Under the pieces are notes generated by a model. The model was given only the letters and a program-made list of their open reading frames with translations. It was not told the DNA's origin and ran no database searches. Shown in pieces: positions 42,106 through 53,355 of a stretch of 64,000 bases of DNA. The DNA is from Zygaena filipendulae. Its lineage: Eukaryota > Arthropoda > Insecta > Lepidoptera > Zygaenidae. Position 1 is the first letter of the stretch. Each line of letters opens with the position of its first letter. The translations under genes were made by a program, and so were the position numbers. The DNA lies in assembly GCA_907165275.2 (NCBI GenBank), contig OU015669.1, forward strand, positions 394,501 through 458,500, written 5' to 3'.

Positions 42106-43308
42106 TTTTATTATAAAAATTTCGATATTTCACCTCAAATTTCATTCTATCGACATAATCATCTCCCATCACTACACGAATGAATACGTATCGGTTTGAA
42201 TCGGGACCTCGTTAGTGTTTCACAAATCACAATCCGTTCCAGCTTTTTCAATGTATCTTACTTAATTTACAGTTTCTATTCATTGGACAATTACTTAACT
42301 AGTAGGCTGTTAAGAAATAATTGGATAAGTTTTGTAAAGTGTATTCTTTAATTTGACACTGGCTGAGTGATTTGTGTGAAAGTAAATAAAAAAAAAACTT
42401 ATTTGCATTGCTGTCAAACCATTTTTTGATAGCTATTAAATAATAGGTTGTAGCACCATCTAGCGGCGAGTAGCTAGAACAAATACATATTGTAATTCAG
42501 AGTTGGGACATTTTTGGGATGCTTTTTTTAGAGTAGATACAAGTCTCTCTCTCTCTCTCTACTCTAACTCTATCTTCTCTTTCATGTAATGAAATGTGTA
42601 ATAATAATCTGATGCATCTTTGAAATTGCACTCTTACCGAAGCGTTGCTTAAGAAGTTTCACTTCAAAAAGAAGTAACGTTGTATATACAGATTTATAAA
42701 CTTCACTGAAGTCTTAGACACATTTGGAAGTAAAGTTGGAATCCAAACTTGGCTCAGTTAATCTTAGTTACCGTGTTTGTCCCCTTAAGTGCAGCTCCAA
42801 CTTTGGTAAGAGGTTTGCTTATTGGGGGGTATTAGGAAGTGGGGGAGCGAGTAAAGTATTACATGACTGGTAGATATTGCCATCAATTAGGTGCTATGCC
42901 GATTTTAAACACACCCCTTGAACCACGCAGTGGTCAAATGATCTTAAGCTAACAAAATGCCGTTGGCTAGCAGAGACGATTGTCTATACATAGATACCAC
43001 TTGACGGAAAGCGATGTGATTGGCTATTTGAAATGTAGGTACTTTGTGGTGACTGATATATTTGTTTGCAATGATGTGGTTGGTTTTTATTTTGATCATT
43101 CCCCTCGCAAAAATTGGTTGACGTTGATTGCATAGTAAAAGTTTTTATTTTTCGTCTATTCTCTTACAATTTTTTTGCATCAAATTAACAATCTTTACCT
43201 ATTTATAATAATGCTGTAGATTGTAGCCGTATGTTTCCCTTAAAAAAAAAAATAAACAGATGAATAAAAAATAAATATTCACCGCTAGGTACACATGATA
43301 TATTAATA
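42106..43308. other. AT-rich DNA with a (TC)n microsatellite
   Basis: A (TC)n run lies at 42545-42562. A GCACCATCTAGCGGCG scrap is at 42450. The rest is unassigned. Confidence 0.4.
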
Positions 43309-43507
43309 CTAGCTGTGCCTCGCGGTTTCACCTGCGGTAATTTCGGAGTTCCCGCGGGAATTCCGGGATAAAAAGTACCCTATGTTCTTCTCTGTACCCT
43401 TGACAACGTGCATGCCAAATTTCATCCAAATCCGTTCCGCCGTTTTTGCGTGATTGAGTAACAAACATCCAAACATCCACACTTTCACATTTATAATATT
43501 AGTAGGA
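43309..43507 (-). mobile_element. Lep1/Helitron-like element (complete)
   Basis: 199 bp. CTAGCTGTGCCTCGCGG at the left, AATATTAGTAGGA at the right, bordered by A and T as expected of Helitron insertion. The pre-terminal hairpin GCGGTTTCACCTGCGG and the middle AACGTGCATGCCAAATTTCA are intact. Confidence 0.9.
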
Positions 43508-43683
43508 TTAGTATAACATAACTATTAAATTATATTGGACCATTGAAAATGATCCCAAGTTGGCTCTTAATCAATAAAGATAATTTTGACTTTTGACTTT
43601 GACTTCATGTGTTTCCAGACCATGACTATGTTTCACCGCAGTTTTTTGTAAGTAATATCTAATAATAATAATTCACTTCACGA

Positions 43684-43852
43684 CCCACAGATCTACTTGA
43701 TCCCACACTAAGCTTGTGTCGTGGAAATCAAGCTGCGTGGTACATATTGGAATCCTGTGTTCATCACACAAAGTCCACATCCACCAGGAATCGAACCCGG
43801 AACCTCTTGATTAGTGGGTAGGCATGGTGACCTACTGCGCCAATCGGGTTGG
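43684..43852 (-). mobile_element. tRNA-derived SINE (complete)
   Basis: In minus-strand reading: CCCGATTGGCGCAGTAGG (A box), GGTTCCGGGTTCGATTCC (B box), GTGGACTTTGTGTGATGAAC, then GACACAAGCTTAGTGTGGG and GATCAAGTAGATCTGTGGG. It is the best copy in the window and shows the full head-body layout. A LINE-like TTTGACTTTTGACTTTGACTT tail (43585-43606) lies upstream. Confidence 0.8.
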
Positions 43853-44206
43853 GTCGGTAATTAAGTAGATATTATGATATTTACGCTCTGTAAATTACCT
43901 TAGAATTGCTATGTGTAAAATGAAAAAAGTCCATAGAACGTAGTGCTGGGCGCTGGCACAAACATAAGCTGGTACACAGACAGACTGTCGGTGCGTGATT
44001 GTGCATATATTAGGGGTCGTACTGTGTGCTCGGATTATAACAACGTGATTATGTTCTAGCGGATATAGCAGATATAGCGGATATAGCATGCTGTTCTGGA
44101 TCGATAGATAGCTATAAGTAGCGGAGGCACAGGTAGCCGCAGTAAATAATGTGTTTATTTTGATCTGACTCTAGTGGAGGGTCAGGGTTTACCACGTTAC
44201 CCAAAT

Positions 44207-44378
44207 CTACACTAATAAAAGGTAAAGTTTGTGATTAAATTAAATAGGATGTAAAGGGTAGAGGCACCTAATCTCTAGAATTAGTGGACCGATTCTAAAA
44301 AAAATTGCATTACACGGTTTGAGAAACTTTCTATTCCGGGATTCCCGCGGGAATTCCGCAACTAAAGCGAGTGAAACC
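44207..44378 (+). repeat. Lep1-like fragment
   Basis: CTACACTAATAAAAGGTAAAG to GGGATTCCCGCGGGAATTCC and GAGTGAAACC. The CTAG end is lost. Confidence 0.5.
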
Positions 44379-44507
44379 AATCAATAATTAATTAATATCA
44401 TTACTTTATGACATAGATTTATTTTGTTTCTACACTCAACTATGTTATGTAAGCGTTACCACAAGCAAACGTGGGTGTATACTACATTTATGTTAATTGT
44501 TTATTGT

Positions 44508-44667
44508 ATTTGATTTTTTGTTTGTTTGTTTGTTACGATTTAACTCAAAAACTGTACTGGACCGATTTCAAAAATTCTTTCACCATTAGAAAGCTACATT
44601 ATCCCCGGGTAACATAGGAAATATTGTACTCCGGAAGTCCTGCGAGAACTCCGAAATTGACGTGGCT
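44508..44667 (+). repeat. Lep1-like fragment, second body type
   Basis: TTTGTTTGTTTGTTACGATT, TGGACCGATTTCAAAAATTC and GAAAGCTACATTATCCC. The opposed copy at 45363-45553 has the same body. Confidence 0.6.
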
Positions 44668-44682
44668 GATCGAATATATACA

Positions 44683-44796
44683 TTCTCAGATTGGAAAACG
44701 GAATCCTGTGTTCATCACACAAAGTCCACCACCGGGAATCGAACCCGGAACCTCATATTTACCGGAGAGGCATAGGGACTATGCCAGCCGAGTAGT
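44683..44796 (-). mobile_element. tRNA-derived SINE, truncated
   Basis: On the minus strand it has GGTTCCGGGTTCGATTCCCG (B box), GTGGACTTTGTGTGATGAAC and GGATTCCGTTTTCCAATCTG. The A box is degraded and the distal body is missing. Confidence 0.7.
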
Positions 44797-45052
44797 CATC
44801 GGTCGCCATTGCTGCCAATGATCTCTCTTCCTGGACTTCCGTTGTCGGCTCTAAGCTGTTCCAATTCAATTATTCACGCAACAAGCCGAGATTTCGTGAC
44901 GCACCCGTGTTAAGGGCTTCAACATGCCTCTTAAGGCTCATAGAGTTCGTCTTATGAATATTTGATCGGAGCGCGCGACGACTCAGGCGATACTCCTCGC
45001 TCATGCATAGTTAAAACTGCTATTCGAGCGCGCAAAAATTATACTATCACCA

Positions 45053-45256
45053 CTCTGGCTGTTGCCCGCGGCTTTGCTTACGTTCAGATTTGAATTCACT
45101 GGCGGATCCCGCAGGAATTCGGGGATAAAAGTACCCATAATCCTCTGTACCTCTGATAACGCGTACGCAAAATTTCACGATGACCAGTTGAGTGGTTAAA
45201 CTGTGAAAGCGTGACAAACAAACAAACAAACTCGCTGCTGGATTTAAAATATTGTT
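45053..45256 (-). mobile_element. Lep1/Helitron-like element
   Basis: GGCTGTTGCCCGCGGCTTTG at the left (the CTAG is mutated), then TTCACGATGACCAGTTGAG and AACAAACAAACAAACTCGC. Confidence 0.65.
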
Positions 45257-45362
45257 TCTGGTGGCGACCAAACACTAATAAATTCCTTTTCTTTTTGTTC
45301 TCCCCTTGATTTCTTGTACTTGCACCAAGTGCAAAGAGAGTTAATAATGCGCGCGTGTAAGA

Positions 45363-45553
45363 TTAGCTGTCCCACGCGGTTTCACCCGCTATAAATTCAG
45401 AGTTTCCGCGGGAATTCCGGATTACAATATGTTACTCAGGGATAATGTAGCTTTCTAATGCTGAAAGAATTTTTGAAATCGGTACAGTAGTTTTTGAGTT
45501 AAATCGTAACAAACAAACAAACAAAAAATCAAACCTTCCTCTTTATAATTGAT
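45363..45553 (-). mobile_element. Lep1-like element, second body type
   Basis: TTAGCTGTCCCACGCGG, then GGGATAATGTAGCTTTCTAA and AAATCGGTACAGTAGTTTTTG, ending CTTTATAATTGATGA. The body is an inverted match to 44508-44667. Confidence 0.65.
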
Positions 45554-46053
45554 GATCAAACGAACTTACCTGAAGTGAAGTTCGATCTAGATTATATTCA
45601 TCGCTTCATTCGAAGATATAAACAACCACCCACCCAAAGTTCCCCACTATGAAGTTTTTGCTGAAATAGGTGCTACTATTTCTAGACTTTCTTAGGGAAC
45701 TCTAAAAACGACACCCAAGGATACTTCCTATCAGAATTTTTGTAAACGCTTCAGTAATTCCGGAGATGACCCCAAATATCCGAAATCAGACACTCCCAAA
45801 CCCACCTAGAGATAGATATTTTAATAACGTTATGTTTAAGATGAGCGTTCGTAATGTTTGCCCATATGTAAAGCCTTCCGCTTTCAGTTTCGAGTTTTCA
45901 TTATCATCTCTTTCAGCGATTACGTTCAAAAAAAATAACAATAAGATCTTCAGTTTTATGTAACTTAACGATCAACTTGGCTTAGGGGGCAGATGTACTA
46001 GAACAAGTTTAATACATTTAATTCGAAATTTAAAGGAAACAGGTCAAATTTTA
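45554..46053. other. Non-coding, nothing recognised
   Basis: No exon or complete repeat was identified. Confidence 0.3.
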
Positions 46054-46275
46054 TCCTTACTAATATTATAAATGCGAAAGTTTGTATGTATGGATGGATG
46101 TTTGTTACTTTTTCACGCAAAAACTACTGGATTATTTAAATTTTACAATAATGATTGATAATGAAACTTTACAATAATATAGCTTATATCAGATTAACAC
46201 ATAGGGTACTTTTTATCCCGGAATTTCCGCGGAAACTCTGAAATTAACGCGGGTGAAACCGCGGGGCACAACTAG
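46054..46275 (+). mobile_element. Lep1/Helitron-like element
   Basis: TCCTTACTAATATTATAAATG to ACGCGGGTGAAACCGCGGGG and CTAG. Both termini are present. The middle is unusual in lacking the GGGGTACAGAGAAGG block. Confidence 0.8.
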
Positions 46276-46951
46276 CCTATGTATATTTATTTTATCGTAT
46301 GTGAGAACTCTATCTTTTGTCTTTTAGGTTTTTAGTGTCAAGTTTTCATGGCTTTTCGTCGTTCATTGATATAGAAATGGGCTGGGCGAGTTGTTTTAGT
46401 TAGCCTCTTTGGTCGATATTTCGTGCGTACATCAATCAGCATTCAATTTCATGATTAGGTACTCGTAGGTACTTCACTCACTGTTCACCCGAGCCCTTCG
46501 TAACGCTAGAGGCCGCGGCCCGTGATACAAAAACCATTAGCTTAAAAGGTTAACGGCAGAGTTCGGCTCCGACCGAGATTATGCGAAAAATCTCTTCAAA
46601 CTTCCTGTTAATAGGGCATTTGGCTTATTGCTGAAATTCCAAGGAGGTACGGTGGACAACCCAAGTGGTTAATGCCCATACTAGGGTTACACTAAATTGA
46701 TAAAATAAGATATTTTTAATCATATCGTCAGATATGAGATAATTTAATTTAAAACGAAATCTATGGGTGAATATGTGAAATAGAATAAAAATATTTTTTA
46801 TGAATCTTCTCGAGTATTATTACTTTAGATTATACTACAGTAAGTACATAATTTTAAAAATTGGGCGATTTATGTGACCGTCATAAGCATCCGGTTTTGC
46901 TACGTTATGCATAATTATCATAATAAATTAGTATTTATCCTTTATTACACA
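46276..46951. other. Non-coding, nothing recognised
   Basis: AT-rich; no exon or repeat identified. Confidence 0.3.
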
Positions 46952-47112
46952 CACGCGGAGTTTCCGCGGGAATTCCGTGATAAAAAGTACCCAATGTCCT
47001 ATTTCAGACTATAATCTATCTCCGTGCCAAATTTCATCCAATTCCGTTCGGCCGTTCAGGCGTGATTGAGTAACAAACATCCATTCATCCACACTTTCTC
47101 ATTTATAGTAAT
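46952..47112 (-). mobile_element. Lep1-like element, 3' truncated
   Basis: CGGAGTTTCCGCGGGAATTC to GTGATTGAGTAACAAACATCC and CATTTATAGTAATAAC. The CTAG end is missing. Confidence 0.65.
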
Positions 47113-47127
47113 AACATTAATGTACTA

Positions 47128-47326
47128 CTAGCTGTGCCCCGCGGTTTCACCCGCGGTGATTTCGGAGTTCCCGCAGGTATTCCGGGATAAAAATTTCTCT
47201 ATGTCCTTCTCTGGACCCCTGACAACGTGCATGCCCAATTTCATCCAAATCCGTTCAGCCGTTTTTGCGTGATTGAGTAACAAACATCCAAACATCCACA
47301 CTTTCACATTTATAATATTAGTAGGA
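47128..47326 (-). mobile_element. Lep1/Helitron-like element (complete)
   Basis: 199 bp, CTAGCTGTGCCCCGCGG to AATATTAGTAGGA. It has the same length and layout as 43309-43507, so both are recent members of one subfamily. The hairpin GCGGTTTCACCCGCGG is perfect. Confidence 0.9.
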
Positions 47327-47331
47327 TATTA

Positions 47332-47635
47332 TCTAATATATAAAATTCTCGTCTCACAATGTTCGTTCCCATACTCCTCCAAAACGGCTTGACCGTTTGT
47401 TATGAAATTTTGAACGCATATTCAGTATGTCTGAGAATCGGACAACATTTAATTATTTAAAAAAATACTTTACAACTATCTTTGCAATTAGGACTAATGC
47501 GATAGTGTAGCAAAATATGTTAAATATATAATATTTTTATGTATACTATTTACTACATCTATTTTTCATCCCCCTAAAGGGAGTTCCTGCGGGAATTCCG
47601 AAACTCACGCGGGTGAAACCGCGGGGCGCAGCTAG
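47332..47635 (+). mobile_element. Lep1-like element, longer subfamily
   Basis: TCTAATATATAAAATTCTCG at the left, CCATACTCCTCCAAAACGGC, and a long AT-rich middle. It ends ACGCGGGTGAAACCGCGGGG with GCGCAGCTAG. It is separated by only 5 bp from the opposed element at 47128. Confidence 0.8.
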
Positions 47636-49343
47636 TGTACTATAGATCCGTACGTGTTGTTAGGTTGTCCCCATTTTAGTACTTAATAGGTATCCCAACT
47701 ACGTGGATACGTTTGGGCGAACCGCTGGACGTGGGCTTTTGTGGGGATTACACACCCTATACTGTGGGGGTTGGAGATGTCGTGAGTGGCAATAAACGAT
47801 CAGCGCTCGACTGAACACAACCTACAGGGTGTTACAGAAACGTGTAGTCATTTTTAATATACAACGTGTTAATGAATTAACTGAAAACTACAAAGTAGTT
47901 TGCTCACCATGTTTTAGTATAGGTTATATTTTTTCATTTTTACTAGCCCATGTCTGAATTATTTATACTTAATACAATATTTGGCGCGTACGCCGCCCGC
48001 AGCAAAAAAAATCGAACCGGTAGGCGCGAGCGTGGCGCTTAGAATTTCGTAGACAGGTCACCTCCAAACTAATGTTGAAGAATAATTTTAAAGTATAAAT
48101 TTTTTCGACATAAAATATATTTAGTCATATTATTGTTTATTTTTTTAAATAGGGTGTATAAAATTTTCTAAATATACGATGTGAATTTTATCAAGTGGGC
48201 GTTAATGGACAATCTGCAAGTTTGATTTTTAATAAAAACTAAAACTGTATGCCTAGATTAAAAAAAATACCGGGAATTGCGTCGCTAATTGTGTATTTTG
48301 GATATTTTATACCTAGTAATCTTTCGCTTCTCCTACAAATTATGGCCACCTCAAAAGACCACCTCGATCTAATACGACGTGAAAGCACATTTCACCATCG
48401 CCCAGCCCTAACAGTACAGAGTCTGCCATTAACAGCTGTCTCTCAGCTCATTAAACACGTCCGTCCGCGGCGAGCGCCGCGCGTTGACTGACCACCGGTG
48501 CCCGCAAACCGTGACCGCTCGGTTGCGCTCGACTCCCGTCTGCGTTTTCAATTTGCCGAGCACGTTCCATTCCACATGTTGTTTTTGGTATGTGTTTCAA
48601 ATTATTCGGTCTGTGGCACGATTTAGCGGGTTAAAAACGTACTGCCGTCTGAACTAGGACTTGATCATCTATCTGCGTTGGGAGTACTCAAACAACATTT
48701 TATATACAAATATCTCTTGAACATCTCTCAGAACTTGCAGTTTTATCTGTTTCCAACAGGAAAGAAATTTCATCGTAATGACTCCATTGGCTTGATCGCT
48801 TACTATAAGATGTATTTTGTCGTTTTTTTTTAACTGACTTTAAAGAAGAAATTCTCAATTAGATACCATTTATTTTTGTTTTCGGAAGTTCCATTGCAAT
48901 ATCTTAGATAGTATTCTTAACTAGCTATTGCCTGCAAGTATTCCAGGATTCCCTCGTAAATTCTTGGATGTATCAGTTATCTATTTAGTTCAACATCAAT
49001 ACCATCTTTACAGACAACAGCAAAAATCATCCTATAAGTTTGAAATTAGCCAGTACATCTGCGATTTGCATAACATTAGGTAAACTGAATAGATTGTAAA
49101 ACTTATATGGTTCGGAATTTAGATGAAAAATTCCTGTCAACTGTTGTGGTTGTGTGATTAAAATTAATTGTTCCGTGGCTCGCCGGCTCATTCAGCTGAA
49201 ACTGGATGTTGCATTTCGTTTTGTGGATTTGAAACTTACAACTTTTTTTAAACTGTCACGTAGTTATTTATCGTGCTAACTTTTTCTGTATTTCAAACCT
49301 TGCACTGATTCTTTTATTTCCATTGCAATGTTTTTGCCATTAA
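47636..49343. other. Non-coding, nothing firm
   Basis: A CpG-rich patch lies at 48460-48545 (GTCCGCGGCGAGCGCCGCGCG), crossed by a short open frame with no domain. A Lep1 3' scrap is at 48918-48965. No gene is supported. Confidence 0.35.
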
Positions 49344-49545
49344 ACCTACTAATATTATAAATGTGAAAGTGTGGATGTTTGGATGTTTGTTACTCAATCA
49401 CGCAAAAACGGCTGAATGGATTTGTATGAAATTTGCCATGCACGTTGTCAGGGGTACAGAGAAGGACATAGTAGGGTACTTTTTATCCCGGAGTCCCCGC
49501 GGGAACTCCGAAATTACCGCGGCTGAAACTGCGGGGCACAGCTAG
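49344..49545 (+). mobile_element. Lep1/Helitron-like element (near complete)
   Basis: CCTACTAATATTATAAATGTG to GAAACTGCGGGGCACAGCTAG. It contains GTTGTCAGGGGTACAGAGAA and a duplicated GTAGGGTAC. The open frame 49363-49545 is this repeat, not a gene. Confidence 0.88.
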
Positions 49546-50199
49546 TGTTCCATATTTTCAAATGAGTGACTCACCTCTTTTGAGACACTGTTCGAGGAGG
49601 AAACAATTTGTCGTCTTATCTATGGACTTCACAAATTGTAACAGTGTAAAAAAAAGAAGAAAGAAAGAAAAATGAGTTTATTGGTCCCCACATAAAGATA
49701 AAAAATAAGAGACGGACAAAATACAAACTTAACAAATATTATGAAGGAGACAGGAAACAGTAACAGTGTTTCAAACGATCACTTAAAACTTGAACTTTTT
49801 CACTCATGAGTCGACTACGTCATCTGTCTGCACATAATATTAACTGAGGCATCTGCAATACGTTCGCGAGTGAGTCAGTTATTTGTAAACCTCGGTTCGC
49901 GTTGATAGGCGGAGCGAGAAGCGAGAGCGTTTCGCGTTAGCTTGGATTAGTAAATTGTATTTACGTTATATTTTAAAATATTGTAAGTATTTAGATAAAA
50001 ATGTATCGCTTTTGTTTCGAAATTTGAAGTCAGCTAGAATTTTGAAAGCACCTTCCTATAAAAACGTAGAAGTGGTTTTATTTTGGAAAATTAAATTGAT
50101 TTGAATTGATAAAATCGAGTCTGAGTATTTCGCAGCGGAAAATAATAATAATAATAGGAATAAATATAGGGGGCAAAATAGTAAAATGATTCTTAACCA
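49546..50199. other. Non-coding with a LINE-like tail
   Basis: AAAGAAGAAAGAAAGAAAAATG then AGTTTATTGGTCCCCACATA at 49650-49700 resembles a retrotransposon 3' end on the minus strand. The rest is unassigned. Confidence 0.35.
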
Positions 50200-50372
50200 G
50201 CTGTTACCCGCGTTTTCATACGCATTAATATGGGAGTTCCTGCGGAAATTTCGGGATAAAAAGTATCTGTAGTCTGTACCCTTGAAAATGTGTACTTAAA
50301 TGCATTCATCGGTTGAGTAGTTAAGGCGTGAAAGGGTAACTAACAAACTCACATTCACATTTATAATACTAG
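50200..50372 (-). repeat. Lep1-like element, decayed
   Basis: CAGCTGTTACCCGCGTTTTC to AACTAACAAACTCACATTC and CATTTATAATACTAG. Confidence 0.6.
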
Positions 50373-50704
50373 TTTCTTCACATTCACTTTAATGTCAATA
50401 AGGTGAAGTTTTTATTTTACCCAAAAACATTTGTCATTCAATTTTGTTTTATGGGTTTTCAATTTTGTTTACATTGATGATTTTTACCCACGGCATATAA
50501 AAAGCGTATTGAGTGAGATTTTTCTTTGTTTTTTTTTTATGTGATTGGTCACAAAAGCTATAAATATCGGTTGCAATCACGGCGCAAGTATCCTAAACAT
50601 AAACTGTCTGTGGACTATCAAGTGACAGATATACGAGCCGCGCGGGCGGCGCCTGCGCATGCATTCCGTACGGTGCGTTACCGCTATCGAATCCATACTT
50701 CTAT

Positions 50705-50850
50705 ATCCTTACTATTATAAATGCGAAAGTGAGTTTGTTTGTTTGTTTGTTATGCTTTCACGCATCAACGGCTCAAGCGATCATCATGATATTTTGCACA
50801 TAGTATAGTGGCAGGAACTAGAAAACAGTTACAAACATGTGAGTCATGTA
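50705..50850 (+). repeat. Lep1-like 5' fragment
   Basis: TCCTTACTATTATAAATGCG, GAGTTTGTTTGTTTGTTTGT and TCACGCATCAACGGCTCAAG, then truncated after the TTTTGCACATAG block. Confidence 0.6.
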
Positions 50851-50879
50851 CGTACATGTAAGTTTATTTGCGTTAAAAA

Positions 50880-51060
50880 TCCTTACTATTTATTATGAAT
50901 GCGAAAGTGAGTTTGTTTGTTTATTTTTTTTTTACCTTTTCACGCCTTAACGGCTCAACCGATCGTCATGAAATTTTGCATACACGTTGTCAAGGGTACA
51001 AAAAAAGACATAAAGTACTTTTTATTCCAGAATTCCCTCGGGAACTCTGAAATTAACGAG
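50880..51060 (+). mobile_element. Lep1-like element, 3' truncated
   Basis: TCCTTACTATTTATTATGAAT, GCCTTAACGGCTCAACCGAT, TACACGTTGTCAAGGGTAC and GGGAACTCTGAAATTAACG. The CTAG end is absent. Confidence 0.65.
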
Positions 51061-51215
51061 AGTTACTATTTAACAAATTAAAATGAAAGATTTTTGTCAA
51101 TATTCAGTATAATATCAATCTCTTTTTATTAAATCATCAAGTGTCCAATTTTTTTAGATCAATTTAAACGTTACAAGCATTTTGCGATATAAATTATCGA
51201 TTTTCTGCTATTGAA

Positions 51216-51325
51216 AACGGAAAACTGAACCTTGTGTTTCACAAAGTTCATCCCCATTGGGAATTGAACCCAGAACCGCTTCTTGCATAACTAACTTATA
51301 CGTCATGGTGATCTTTTGCGTCAAA
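51216..51325 (-). repeat. tRNA-derived SINE, decayed
   Basis: In minus-strand reading it has GGTTCTGGGTTCAATTCCC (B box), then GATGAACTTTGTGAAACAC and AAGGTTCAGTTTTCCG. Clearly older than the other SINE copies. Confidence 0.55.
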
Positions 51326-51589
51326 ATATTCCTACCCATAAATACTCGTATCTAGTGATATTACGTAGCGATTGTTTTCTTTCTGGTAAAAATATTTTGT
51401 CTAAGTAATCTAAAATTCTCTGTTTCAGGTACTTACTATAATTTGTTTCGACACCAAAACAATCTACGAAACGGTAATGTTGACCTCAGTTTTATTATAA
51501 TCCTCATACATTTTTTAAGCATTCACGCGTGAATCTTGCAATTCCGTGTGCGAATAGTAATTCGAGCGATTCAAAAATCGACCCCCTGG

Positions 51590-51830
51590 TTTACTCCTTA
51601 TAAATCAGCTAATTACAAGTGAAAATCCCGTCAAAATTGATCCAACCGTTTCATAGATTCACCCGCGTGAGTTTCGGAATTCCCGCAGGATCTCTTTATA
51701 TCTGGAACCTTGCGGACGTAGACTGAACAACTCGCCAAAGTTTCATCACAATCAGACCAATGGTTTAGAAACGCATAGAGGACAGACATACAAACATTGA
51801 TTTTTATTTATAAAGAAGCAGACGAAGATA
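51590..51830 (-). repeat. Lep1-like fragments, second subfamily
   Basis: AAATCCCGTCAAAATTGATCC, CGCGTGAGTTTCGGAATTCC, then AAACGCATAGAGGACAGACA and TTTTTATTTATAAAGAAG. The latter body matches 14437-14575. Confidence 0.5.
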
Positions 51831-52074
51831 TAATTATAGACCATTCTAAGATCTAAGGAAACGTCGTACTCATGACGGAATAAAGTACCTTATTCACATT
51901 ATTTTAAAGCACAAAACTCAACAAACAGCGTCAGTTTGCGCGAGTTGACAATTGAAGTCTGCATTGGATTTTTTTTTTTCACCTAAAATAACAAATCGAA
52001 AAAGCGCACGAGCGCGTCAATCTGCGCTGACCCTTGCTTGAAGGCATAATAATTTCACATTACATAAGGACGCC

Positions 52075-52295
52075 GATAAGCAATAACATGTTAACCCACA
52101 AAATTAAGTTACCTATTCAGAACGATTTATTGAGAGTTAGGGAATGTTTTTTAATCATGTGTTTACCTTATTACATTGTTAAAGTATGTAACTAAATATT
52201 GAATATAAAAAATGTTGACAGAAAATGGCGCTATAATTTTAAAACACAATTTACTCAAAATTTCTCCAGTGTGGGTTAACACACTATTGCTTATC
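52075..52295 (+). mobile_element. MITE-C copy 2 (best preserved)
   Basis: GATAAGCAATAACATGTTAA with CCCACA at the left and TGTGGGTTAACACACTATTG with CTTATC at the right form imperfect inverted ends of about 26 bp. The interior matches 47-263 closely. Confidence 0.78.
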
Positions 52296-52734
52296 TAAGT
52301 CCATAAATTAGTGTCGCTTATTATGCTTATTATCCAAGATAGTATGTAAATGATAAGTTCCTGCGCAATGGCAGTGAGATCGTTGTTTAAGGCTGTTATT
52401 AGAAGATTTATTGCATAGGTATAGGTAGGTAGGCTTCAGACCGGAGGCTTTAACGGTCTCTTCGATTTACATCTCTGCAACTTGAGTCTGTATGCGCTTT
52501 GGAGAGTTAGTTAGGTCTAGAACGAGCCGACAAATTGGCGCAATTGTATATCAACTGTAATAAATTGCGTGTTTGTCTGTGTGATTGCGAAGTGTTCATC
52601 GGCTCAAGTTTTCTTTTTGGACAATACTGCTGCGGAACTCCTAAAGAATAGGTACTTACTAAGAAAAACCTTGAGGTTTGATTAGAACCGGCGCGGCGCT
52701 TCGCAAGTCCATACTTATATATTGGGGATGATGA

Positions 52735-53045
52735 CAATGTATAAAAATCAAAATTCTATTTTGTCCGTCAGATTGTACAAAAATAATATAGAATGAGATT
52801 TTTTTCTTTTTCAAAGTATTCAAAAAATACTTAAATAAAACGCATTTAAGTTTAGCAGTGGGAGGTCGCGACGTCATAACTTTGCATAAAGTGTACCTAC
52901 TTGTGACGTCACACGGAATTTCAACTCAATGTATCGCCGTTATTTTTTTATTACCTACGTAAACAAAGGAAAAATACGCGTCCGATATTTTTTATTAATC
53001 TACAAGATGGATTAAAAATTAAAATTTAGTCTATTTAGTCTAAGA
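52735..53045 (+). mobile_element. MITE-A copy, diverged
   Basis: GGGGATGATGACAATGTATA at the left, then TTTGTCCGTCAGATTGTAC, GCGACGTCATAAC, GTGACGTCACACGG and TCTACAAGATGGATTAAAAA. It is the most diverged of the long copies. Confidence 0.7.
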
Positions 53046-53123
53046 ATGTATTATCATCATCACAAAAACTTACATTATATTTCACGAGTGAAGCGATCAT
53101 CCTAAAAAAACTGTTCGTTCTAG

Positions 53124-53355
53124 GGATTTGACCACAGGACTTGTTGTTTTCAATGTTGGAACCGAGAAATTTTCTAACATAATTTTTGATATTAAACATT
53201 CTGAACATAACAATATTTGCAAAGTTAACCTCAAAGGATTAGATACCCCAACTTGTGAAGTTAAGCGGGCTTTAGCCGCGGGACCGCAAAAACCGAAGGG
53301 ATTCACCCCGACAGTACAGGTACCTAACGCCACTTGCATCCTGGACTCTCATTAA
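53124..53355 (+). other. Open frame after a possible splice acceptor, unidentified
   Basis: CTGTTCGTTCTAG could be an acceptor ending at 53123. The frame then reads DLTTGLVVFNVGTEKFSNII and later KGLDTPTCEVKRALAAGPQK, closing with NATCILDSH before TAA at 53353-53355. The codon use looks mildly coding-like, but I do not recognise a family. Its phase does not continue Dys exon D (that phase reaches a stop after 17 codons). The minus strand is also open (53097-53339). It may be a chance frame, a captured gene fragment or a nested gene's last exon. Confidence 0.2.

Noticed and set aside
53240..53260. GGATTAGATACCCC motif resembling small-subunit rRNA
   Set aside because: The flanking sequence shows no rRNA structure or other conserved rRNA motifs; a 14-base coincidence.
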